In this document: positions 35,283-42,113 of the stretch, in pieces
Numbering within the stretch: the first letter of the stretch is position 1
How the letters are laid out: every line of letters begins with the position of its first letter
Assembly (NCBI GenBank): GCA_017303455.1
Contig: JAFLBM010000003.1
Span: 186,001 to 250,000, forward strand
Direction of reading: 5' to 3'
From: Chitinophagales bacterium
GTDB taxonomy: Bacteria > Bacteroidota > Bacteroidia > Chitinophagales > Chitinophagaceae
Length of the DNA: 64,000 nucleotides
The notes under the pieces: model-generated
Databases searched by the model: none
Seen by the model: only the letters and a program-made list of their open reading frames with translations
Told to the model about the DNA's origin: nothing
Program-made: the position numbers and the translations under genes

Positions 35283-36170
35283 ATGGATAATTTTGCTGTC
35301 ATGAAGCCATTTATCCTGTTCGGATCTTCCATGCTGGTAGTTGTTATTTTGATGGCTGCTGTTGCATTTAACAATAAAAAGAATGAGATCCCGGAGAAGC
35401 ATGTAGAGGTTGTACTAAGGGATATAGGACACCAGTTGTTGCTTTCAGCCAACGATTCGTCCTCCCGGGTGCTGCCGGTTAAGAAATTAAATTCAACTAC
35501 CTACCAGGTCTCCTTTCAGAAGAACGTTGGTTTTATTTCCGATACACTCATCAATATAGTGCAGCGAACCTTTCAAAAAAATGTGCTGGCCAGGGAGTAT
35601 ATCGTGAATTTGAGGAATTGTGAACAAAAGGAAACCGTCCTGGCATTTGAAATAAATGGTAAAACAGGCGATTTAACACCCTGCAGGGGCCGTAAGCTGG
35701 AGGTTGGTTGTTATGTTATTGAATTTGATCTTTTGAAGGAAACTACCTTTAATTTCCTTTGGTTGTTGCTGCTGCTTATTCCATTGGGCTTTGCCGGCTT
35801 TTATATGAAAGAGAAGTTGCAGAAAAAAGAAGCCAAAGAACCAGTGGCTGCTGATGCGGAATATATACAAGTAGGGAGATTTCAATTTTATACAGGGAAT
35901 AATCTGCTTAAAAATGAGCATACAACCATTACCCTTTCGGAAAAAGAAACAAAAGCACTGAAAATATTTACCCAAAACATCAACCAGGTGGTGGAAAGGG
36001 AAAAGCTGATGAAGGATATCTGGGAAGAGGAAGGCATCGTGGTGATCAGCAGAAATGTGGATGTACTGGTGTCTAAATTACGTAAGAAATTAAGTGCTGA
36101 TAACTCCCTTAAATTTATTAACGTACATGGAAAGGGGTATAAATTTATTATTGAGCAGGAGCCGGTTTAA
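35283..36170 (+). CDS. Membrane-tethered OmpR-type winged-helix regulator
   Basis: A 295-residue protein: N-terminal signal anchor (FILFGSSMLVVVILMAAVAF), a periplasmic domain (residues ~30-150), a second helix at about 160-178 (FLWLLLLLIPLGFAGF), and a cytoplasmic OmpR-type DNA-binding domain at about 205-295 (LSEKETKALKIFTQN, DVLVSKLRKKLSADNSLKFI, VHGKGYKFI). The order is the reverse of ToxR/CadC, where the DNA-binding domain is N-terminal. Two ATG starts are possible (35283 or 35301). Phased repeats upstream suggest autoregulation. Confidence 0.85.
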   Translation: MDNFAVMKPFILFGSSMLVVVILMAAVAFNNKKNEIPEKHVEVVLRDIGHQLLLSANDSSSRVLPVKKLNSTTYQVSFQKNVGFISDTLINIVQRTFQKNVLAREYIVNLRNCEQKETVLAFEINGKTGDLTPCRGRKLEVGCYVIEFDLLKETTFNFLWLLLLLIPLGFAGFYMKEKLQKKEAKEPVAADAEYIQVGRFQFYTGNNLLKNEHTTITLSEKETKALKIFTQNINQVVEREKLMKDIWEEEGIVVISRNVDVLVSKLRKKLSADNSLKFINVHGKGYKFIIEQEPV

Positions 36171-36187
36171 AACCCGGTAAGTGTTAA

Positions 36188-36361
36188 ATGAAATTATTAG
36201 ATCAGTATTACAATATGCCCGGCCGGCTGTCCCTGATCAAAAATATCCTATTTACCATTATAGGCATATCTTCGTTTACTTATATTATGGTTGTACAGTT
36301 GCCGCTGCTGAAAGGGCAACAAGGAGAAAACGGGAAGACCATACCCTGCAGCCATAAGTAA
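36188..36361 (+). CDS. Small single-span membrane protein (57 residues)
   Basis: A 57-codon frame starting MKLLDQYYNMPGRL, with one hydrophobic segment (NILFTIIGISSFTYIMVVQL) and a polar tail with a Cys near the end. It lies 17 bases after the regulator gene and likely shares its transcript. Not recognised; called on position, good start context and composition. Confidence 0.5.
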   Translation: MKLLDQYYNMPGRLSLIKNILFTIIGISSFTYIMVVQLPLLKGQQGENGKTIPCSHK

Positions 36362-36390
36362 ATAATTTCACTAACCTTAAATTTAATTGT

Positions 36391-36486
36391 ATGCCAAAAA
36401 AGACAGCTGAACCCAGGAAGAATAAGCCTACTAAAAAGAAAAGTTCAGCACAAAAGAAAGCGAATCCAAAGAAAAAACTACGCTAA
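36391..36486 (+). CDS. Lysine-rich 31-residue protein
   Basis: A 31-codon frame, MPKKTAEPRKNKPTKKKSSA and onward, that is almost half Lys plus Arg and lacks hydrophobic residues, as in short histone-like or nucleic-acid-binding tails. It sits 29 bases after the 57-residue protein and ends just before a strong terminator, supporting a real small gene at the end of the regulator transcript. Confidence 0.5.
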   Translation: MPKKTAEPRKNKPTKKKSSAQKKANPKKKLR

Positions 36487-36500
36487 GATCAAAACGCAGA

Positions 36501-36523
36501 AAGCCCGGTTCACAGCCGGGCTT
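36501..36523 (+). terminator. Rho-independent terminator
   Basis: AAGCCCGG and CCGGGCTT form an 8-bp stem with a 7-base loop, followed by CTTATAT, after the lysine-rich protein gene. Confidence 0.75.
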
Positions 36524-36589
36524 CTTATATAAAGTAACTCACAAATAGTGGGGAACATCGCATTTCTTTCTGTAATTCTTCCACGAGCT

Positions 36590-36706
36590 GGGAATATACG
36601 CTGTCACTCATCTGTGTTGGGTCAGTCCGATATGTAGCTGAAAGTAGTACTAAGATGAGGATATGTTCGTCGCCCCGTGCTGACGCAAAACTGCCTGTTG
36701 CCTGCT
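36590..36706 (-). repeat. attC-like site after cassette 2 (first half)
   Basis: On the minus strand it starts with AGCAGGCAAC, then a block conserved with the site at 37658: AGGCAGTTTTGCGTCAG and TCCTCATCTTAGT, then CTGACC-AACAC. AGCAGGCAAC is the perfect complement of GTTGCCTGCT at the start of the same cassette (37466). The second half of the site is diverged or lost. Confidence 0.6.
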
Positions 36707-36723
36707 GTGTTTCGTCACGAGCC

Positions 36724-37416
36724 TTATTTTGTAACTAAATTATATTTATAGAGGTCATGTTTTTTTAGCACTTCGAGCACCGGTTTGAATTTATTGTCAG
36801 GAATTTCTCTTGTTGTGATAATAATTATCTTCCTAATATCCTGTTTATGTGCAGTGACAAAAGTGTCAAGGTCGTTTGTTGTTTTAAGTTTTGTCTCTTG
36901 TCCGAAGAGCTTGACATCAATACCCTTGTCGAGGATTGTTATCGAAAAATAGGTTGAATCATTTTCGTTGTATGTGGTTACAACCGAAGTCGGTGTTTGA
37001 ATGGTTACTGGCTCAGGCGGAGTGAAATATTTCTGAATATTAATCACCTTATAATTTGCTACTTGGTTTTTAGTTAGGATATCAATAACTGCTAATGTTC
37101 TTTTAAAGTCAGTAGTGCTATCCATTAATACATAAAACAAGTCTTTTTTGATTTCTTCTTTATTTGAAACTATTAGTTTTTCTACTTCGGTCAGCGCTTC
37201 AACATCTGTTTCCTTGTCGTTCAATATCAGGGCGTAGCCTTGTTGTACAACTGCAATAGACCTTTTAAACATATTCATATCACTGGCACCTGCGTTGTCA
37301 GGATGACCGTTAGGATTAAATAGTTTAACCGTATCTATTTTACTTTGTTTGTCTGTGTTTTGCTGTCCCGAACAACCGGTCACAATTAGTACGAGGAAAA
37401 AAAGAAAGTATCGCAT
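36724..37416 (-). CDS. Cassette-borne lipoprotein with two ExbD/TolR-like domains
   Basis: A 230-residue lipoprotein (VTGCSG, Cys15). Both halves resemble the periplasmic domain of ExbD/TolR: residues about 60-125 (DLFYVLMDSTTDFKRTLAVI then DILTKNQVANYKVI) and about 155-230 (ILDKGIDVKLFG, IIIITTREIPDNKFKPVLEV then LKKHDLYKYNLVT). The transmembrane helix and catalytic Asp of real ExbD are absent, replaced by a lipid anchor. It sits between complementary 10-bp ends, 18 bases before its attC-like site. Function unknown. Confidence 0.65.
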   Translation of the reverse strand: MRYFLFFLVLIVTGCSGQQNTDKQSKIDTVKLFNPNGHPDNAGASDMNMFKRSIAVVQQGYALILNDKETDVEALTEVEKLIVSNKEEIKKDLFYVLMDSTTDFKRTLAVIDILTKNQVANYKVINIQKYFTPPEPVTIQTPTSVVTTYNENDSTYFSITILDKGIDVKLFGQETKLKTTNDLDTFVTAHKQDIRKIIIITTREIPDNKFKPVLEVLKKHDLYKYNLVTK

Positions 37417-37466
37417 TGTCGGAATGAAGATTTGATTTTAAGGTCTATCATAACATAGCAGGCAAC

Positions 37467-37658
37467 GTTAGGGCTTTGCGTTCGGCAGGGCATTTGGAAA
37501 ACGTCCAGCTGGGAACTGCGGCCGATTAAAGATACTGAAGTCGAAAATATATTTTGTAGCTCATTCGTGTTCGGTCAGCCGGATATGCAGCTGATAGTAG
37601 CACTAAGATGAGGATTTATTCGTCGCCCCCGCTGACGCAAAACTGCCTGTTGTACGCC
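37467..37658 (-). repeat. attC-like folded recombination site after cassette 1
   Basis: Reading the minus strand: GGCGTACAAC next to the stop codon of the 37660 gene, AGGCAG, TTTTGCGT, CAG, CGG, GGGC, a central region, then GCCC, TG, CCG, A, ACGCAAA, GCCCTAAC and the junction GTT. The paired blocks TTTGCGT/ACGCAAA, CGG/CCG and GGGC/GCCC make a long hairpin of about 192 bases. The outer pair is the cassette's own start, GTTGTACGCC at 38223. Confidence 0.6.
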
Positions 37659-37659
37659 G

Positions 37660-38196
37660 TTATCTTGTCTGTCGTTGCGATTTGTCCACTGCGATTTTAT
37701 ATTTTTTCAAATATGATTCGGGAAGCAAATCCTTTTCTGCTCTGTCAATGCACTTTATAAAATTTGCATAGTCTTTCTGAGTCCAGGCTTTGTCCGCCCC
37801 TTGAATATTTTGCAAGTGAATTATTCGCCTTGTATATTCTCTTGATTGACCGTCCGAAAATTCATTAAGCTTCTTAAATATCTCTTTGTCGCCTGACACA
37901 ATAAGCTTTCCTGAAGTTTTCAAAAATGAAATCAGATTCTCAATTGTCAGCGTCGATTGAAGTTGAAACCTGTCGTCTTTAAAAACTTCTTTTACTACAA
38001 TTGGTGTCAACTCAACTAAGGATTTTGAGTCTTGTCCAACGTGAGTATAAAATAGGTATTCGAGGTTGGCGTATGCAATAGTTATAATTGCTGATTTTGA
38101 GGAATACTCAATAAAGTGCTGTTCTTTTTTTGTCACTGAAAAATTATTGTCAGTAAGAAATTCAGTGAGTGGATATGTTGACTGGTCAAAGTTCAT
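37660..38196 (-). CDS. Cassette-borne orphan protein
   Basis: A protein of 178 residues starting at the ATG at 38196 (MNFDQSTYPL); longer starts would run across the recombination core at 38214-38223. It has no signal peptide. It is not recognised: a mixed alpha/beta first part (HFIEYSSKSAIITIAYANLE) and a helical end rich in Lys, Glu and Tyr (DYANFIKCIDRAEKDLLPES). The stop codon is 1 base from the attC-like arm, an arrangement typical of gene cassettes. Confidence 0.65.
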   Translation of the reverse strand: MNFDQSTYPLTEFLTDNNFSVTKKEQHFIEYSSKSAIITIAYANLEYLFYTHVGQDSKSLVELTPIVVKEVFKDDRFQLQSTLTIENLISFLKTSGKLIVSGDKEIFKKLNEFSDGQSREYTRRIIHLQNIQGADKAWTQKDYANFIKCIDRAEKDLLPESYLKKYKIAVDKSQRQTR

Positions 38197-38213
38197 AAGG
38201 GGTCTGTCCGAAT

Positions 38214-38236
38214 GGCGTACAACGTGTGTATTTGCG
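38214..38236 (-). repeat. Cassette 1 boundary (recombination core)
   Basis: On the minus strand: CGCAAATACACAC then GTTGTACGCC, 17 bases before the cassette gene ATG. CGCAAA-N6-AC-GTT resembles the end of the attC-like site at 37467 (CGCAAAGCCCTAACGTT). GTTGTACGCC is complementary to the arm next to the gene's stop. Confidence 0.6.
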
Positions 38237-38401
38237 AAACTACGAACTGTTTTTCTTGATAAGCTCAAAAAATTGTCGATGTGATTGTCAGTAGCTTAGG
38301 CCAGTTTATGCAAGATTTTAAGGAGTTAAACCGGGTTGCGGCAATACCCGATTGTAAACGTTTAGAAATGTTTGCACACGGTTTCGCTCCGCATAATCTC
38401 C

Positions 38402-38914
38402 TCACTCCTCCTTCCCACCCTTTTCTCCCACAAACCAATGCTCTTTGTTTTTAAACAATACATTAAAAGTGGTAAGGGAGCCATAGCAACGGGTGATATA
38501 TTGCTGCAGGTTCACTTTTTCTTCATCACTCAATTTTTTATGGCTGTTGATATTTTGTTCCAGCACCCGCAACCGGTCCCGCAGTAGCACGATCTTGTGA
38601 AAGAAATCATCAATGGGAATTTCTTTTGGCTACAGGCTTTTATCGGCAGGTTGTATCAGTAAAGTGCCATTGAGCCATTTTTCACCCAGGGGTACTGTTT
38701 CAGTAAGTCCGCCCCAGAGCCGCAGAATTTTTAATAATGATCGTTCCACTTCTGAATGGGTTTCTATTTCTGCCGTTATATTCTCGGCGATGATCTCATC
38801 TAATTGTGTATCGGTCTTGTCAATTTCTTTGATACCGTGGTTGATAAAAGAAATAAGATACGTGGCATATTTTATACCCACAATAACGCCGGGGCCGTAT
38901 AAAGTGTGTTGCAA
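38402..38914 (-). pseudogene. Hypothetical protein gene with an in-frame TAG and no clear start
   Basis: One minus-strand frame encodes GVIVGIKYATYLISFINHGI, EIDKTDTQLDEIIAENITAE, then a TAG at 38630-38632, and continues PKEIPIDDFFHKIVLLRDRL to a Lys/Glu-rich end (GEKGGKEE). Frame and composition are continuous across the stop, consistent with a CAG to TAG change. The 5' end runs into a different truncated gene near 38911, so the N-terminus is lost or altered. Not recognised; helical. Confidence 0.7.
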
Positions 38915-39393
38915 CCGGGTGCCGGCGAACGTCCATCATCGGGGGTTACACATTGGGCTATTTAGGGCTTGCCACCCTACAGGCAGCAGCGGTACTGTTT
39001 GAATCGCTCTGGCTCTTTAACCTGGATTACAGCGGGCAAACCATTTTTATTTTATTTCTTGTTATCTGGCTGCTGGCTGTTGTATCGGTGATGCTCGGCA
39101 TTTTTATCTCCACCTTTGCACAAAACGAAGGGCATGTGTTTCCGTTTATTCCGCTGGTCATTCTCCCTTCCGTATTTCTGACCGGTTTAATTATTGACAC
39201 CAATTCACTGCCGGCCTGGGCGGCCTTTATCGGGAAATGTCTTCCCCTGCATTATGCCGTGAATATTATTCATGAGATCATCAAGCCTGAATACTCTCTG
39301 TATGATACCTGGCTTGATTTTACCATCCTCACCGGGTATATTTTTCTTTTATGGGTTCTTGCTTCACTGACATTAAAAGAAACTGAATCATAA
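38911..39393 (+). pseudogene. C-terminal fragment of an ABC-2 type permease
   Basis: From about 38911 the plus strand reads RRTSIIGGYTLGYLGLATLQ, matching the region of ABC-2 permeases after the PVRR-type motif, then four hydrophobic segments ending ASLTLKETES. Full permeases have about 370 residues; roughly the first half and any ATPase partner are missing. The sequence begins where the opposing broken gene starts, marking a rearrangement junction. Confidence 0.75.
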
Positions 39394-39648
39394 CTCAGGC
39401 GGTTATCTTCGTTTCTCCTCAACAACTGAATGTTGGGGCAGATACCATGATGAGAAAGAAAGCCCTGGTTATTGAAACCAGTTTCATACATCAGTGTTGG
39501 GGCATGCAGATTTGCTCACCTGGTAAAAACAAAAAACTGCCAGGAAAAAATGTTTTATTTTCAGGACGGTTTTACGACTGTATGGTTAGCGGAATCCGTT
39601 GGCAAGCGCTGTACAGTAACCCCGGGGTGCCGGTTAATTGTTGTAAGT

Positions 39649-40692
39649 ATGAAATTAATTTCGTGTGCCTGTTGCTTGTTATTCCTTGTGCCGGCAGTGG
39701 CGCAAGACAGTTCGGCTGCCAGTAAGATCAGTATTTCCGGCTTCCTGGATGTGTACTACCAGCATGATTTTAATACCCCGGCCACCAAAGAAAGGCCCTC
39801 TTTTTTATATAACCATAAACAGCATGCAGCTTTTGCTGTTAACCTGGCCCTGCTCCGGGTGGCGTATCAGGATAAAAAACTGAAAGCAACTATCGGCCTG
39901 ATGACAGGTGATTATGCCCAATACAATCTCGCAGCCGAACCCCGTCTGTTGCAACATGTTTATGAGGCCAATATTGGCTACCATTTTTCGGATAAGATCA
40001 GTATGGAAGCCGGAATACTGCCTTCTCATCTTGGTTTGGAAAATGCCATCAGTAAAGATTGCTGGAACCTCAGCCGTAGCCTGCTGGCAGAAAACTCCCC
40101 CTATTTTGAAACCGGCCTCCGGATGAATTATGCTCCCGGGGAAAAATGGCAATTCTCATTGCTGGTATTAAATGGCTGGCAGAATATAAAGGAAACAAAT
40201 ACCAGTAAAGCCATCGGGACACAGGTACAGTTTAAGCCTGATGATACATGGTTATTCAATTCCTCCGGTTTTGCCGGCAATGAACGAACTGATTCAATCG
40301 CACAGGCAATACGCTATTTTCATAATTTTTATGTCACCTGTGCAGTTAGCGATAAACTGAAAACAGCTTTGTTGGCTGATGTTGGTACAGAAAATAAAAA
40401 GACCTGGTGGGGTACAGCCTTCTTACTACATTATAAGGCTGCTGCAAAGTTCGCCACAGGTCTCCGGTTTGAATATTATAAAGACAGGAAAGGAGTGATT
40501 GTTACCAGTTATCCACCAGGGGAAGCCGCTTTCACCGGCATTTCCTGCAATGCGGACTATACTCCATCTTCACAATTATCATTCCGGGCAGAAGCCAGAT
40601 GGCTACGGGCCGCTCTGCCGGTATTTGAAAAGAACGGTGATCTGAAAAATACCAATTTCTGCCTGCTGGGTTCGATTGCAGTGTCATTTTAA
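39649..40692 (+). CDS. Outer-membrane porin-like beta-barrel
   Basis: A 347-residue secreted protein starting MKLISCACCLLFLVPAVAQ (signal peptide; the ATG at 39649 is chosen for this reason). Strand-like repeats follow (ISGFLDVYYQHDF, GLMTGDYAQYN, ISMEAGILPSHLGLENAIS), as in the BBP2-type barrel porins of Bacteroidota, closing on IAVSF. The 255 bases before it (39394-39648) hold no convincing gene; they contain two TGTTGGGGCA direct repeats and a CTGGTT/AACCAG hairpin. Confidence 0.75.
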   Translation: MKLISCACCLLFLVPAVAQDSSAASKISISGFLDVYYQHDFNTPATKERPSFLYNHKQHAAFAVNLALLRVAYQDKKLKATIGLMTGDYAQYNLAAEPRLLQHVYEANIGYHFSDKISMEAGILPSHLGLENAISKDCWNLSRSLLAENSPYFETGLRMNYAPGEKWQFSLLVLNGWQNIKETNTSKAIGTQVQFKPDDTWLFNSSGFAGNERTDSIAQAIRYFHNFYVTCAVSDKLKTALLADVGTENKKTWWGTAFLLHYKAAAKFATGLRFEYYKDRKGVIVTSYPPGEAAFTGISCNADYTPSSQLSFRAEARWLRAALPVFEKNGDLKNTNFCLLGSIAVSF

Positions 40693-40739
40693 TACTAACA
40701 AGATGGGCAACCCTGTATATTTGTAAAAACCCGCACTAT

Positions 40740-41618
40740 ATGAAATGGCTTGCCTTACTGATACTAAATTTCACCTGCTTTTCTCTAACCGCCCAGGACA
40801 GCATGGCGGTGCATTATAAGATCTACGATACAAGAGCCCAACAGGTAGTTTCTATTGACAAGATCGTGACCGATATGGCCAATGCCGATGTCTTATTCTT
40901 TGGAGAAGAACATAATGACAGTGCCGGGCATTATTTAGAAAATAAACTATTCCGGGCCCTGCATGCTGCTTATGGCAACCAGGTGGCCCTGAGCTTAGAA
41001 ATGTTTGAGACCGACGGGCAGTTGGTATTGAATGAATACCTGGAAGGGAAAATTGATGAAAGCCGGTTTGCCAAAGATGTGCGCCTCTGGAGTAATTATA
41101 AAGATTACCGTCCGATGATCGAATATGCGAAACAAAACAAAGTGGCTGTGATTGCTGCGAACCCGCCCCGCCGTTATGTAACGATGGTGAGCCGCAAAGG
41201 CATGCGATCATTGGACAGTTTAAGTAAAGACGCTAAAAAATTATTACCGCCTTTACCGTATGACACATTAAGCGGCCGCTACCGGGAAAAATTCCAGGAG
41301 ATCATGAAAGGAAGTCCCGGCTCCGGTAGTTCTAACATTTACCACAGCCAGAGTTTGTGGGATGCGGGCATGAGTTACAGCATCTATGCTTACCTGAAAA
41401 AGAACAGGCATAAAAAGATATTCCATTGCGTGGGCAAATTTCACAGTGATGAAAAGCTGGGTACTGCGGCACAGTTGCAGCAGCGGAATAAAAAATTACG
41501 GATACTGAACATCAGTTGTTTCCCGGATAAAAGTTTTGCCAATCCCGACTGGGCCGCTTTTACTCCATTGGGAGATTATGTGATACTGACCAACCCGGAG
41601 TTGAAGAAGACGTATTGA
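40740..41618 (+). CDS. ChaN-family secreted protein
   Basis: A 292-residue protein with a signal peptide (ending LTAQ) and a ChaN/Tiki-type domain: DVLFFGEEHNDSAGHY near residues 57-72 (the EEH metal-type motif), LSLEMFETDGQLVLNEYLEG, and HKKIFHCVGKFHSDEKLG near the end with a second His motif. Members bind haem or are EreA/ChaN/Tiki-like hydrolases. Transcription probably follows the porin gene 47 bases upstream. Confidence 0.85.
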   Translation: MKWLALLILNFTCFSLTAQDSMAVHYKIYDTRAQQVVSIDKIVTDMANADVLFFGEEHNDSAGHYLENKLFRALHAAYGNQVALSLEMFETDGQLVLNEYLEGKIDESRFAKDVRLWSNYKDYRPMIEYAKQNKVAVIAANPPRRYVTMVSRKGMRSLDSLSKDAKKLLPPLPYDTLSGRYREKFQEIMKGSPGSGSSNIYHSQSLWDAGMSYSIYAYLKKNRHKKIFHCVGKFHSDEKLGTAAQLQQRNKKLRILNISCFPDKSFANPDWAAFTPLGDYVILTNPELKKTY

Positions 41619-41695
41619 TGTCAATACTTACAATGTTGTTTGACCTGATTAAATTTGGAATAACAAAGTTTCAGCCTTAACCATAAGATATTGTT

Positions 41696-42109
41696 ATGAA
41701 ATACATTCTTGTAACAATTTTAGGGTTTATAGTATTCAGCTGTAAACAAAATACAAAACCAGAAGGTCTTAGTGCTGAAGAAAATGAAATTTGTGGCGGC
41801 TGGAGTATGTGTGCCTATTTATCAGGAGAAACGGTTATTCAGAGCAATGTCTGCAAGGGCATTTTTTTTAATACAGACGGAAGCGGTAGTATTTCACTTC
41901 AAAATGATGGATCGCCTGTAAAACAGCTTTTCAACTGGAAGCTCAACAAGAATCTTCTGACACTTACCTATTATGGGCTTGATATTAATAAAGCACTGCC
42001 CGATTCTGACTATATTTTCCTTCAAAACCAGGAGGACAATTCACAAAATATGAATATCCACAGTACAGATGGATTTAGTGCTTTTTATTTATCAAGGTCT
42101 TCAAAATAA
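41696..42109 (+). CDS. Small lipoprotein of unknown function
   Basis: A 137-residue lipoprotein (VFSCKQ, Cys16) with a beta-rich body containing ICGGWSMCAY and KGIFFNTDGSGSISL, resembling the lipocalin-like small proteins seen in Bacteroidota. The stop lies 4 bases from the stop of the convergent outer-membrane gene. No specific family recognised. Confidence 0.65.
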   Translation: MKYILVTILGFIVFSCKQNTKPEGLSAEENEICGGWSMCAYLSGETVIQSNVCKGIFFNTDGSGSISLQNDGSPVKQLFNWKLNKNLLTLTYYGLDINKALPDSDYIFLQNQEDNSQNMNIHSTDGFSAFYLSRSSK

Positions 42110-42113
42110 TTCA

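Noticed and set aside
36590..38236. Insertion sequence with terminal inverted repeats
   Set aside because: The 10-bp ends differ between units and lie on either side of a single orphan gene each; there is no transposase, and the repeat sits only on one side of each gene.
39394..39648. Frames upstream of the porin start, and TGTTGGGGCA direct repeats
   Set aside because: The upstream extension has no signal-peptide logic and the repeats are too short to define an element.
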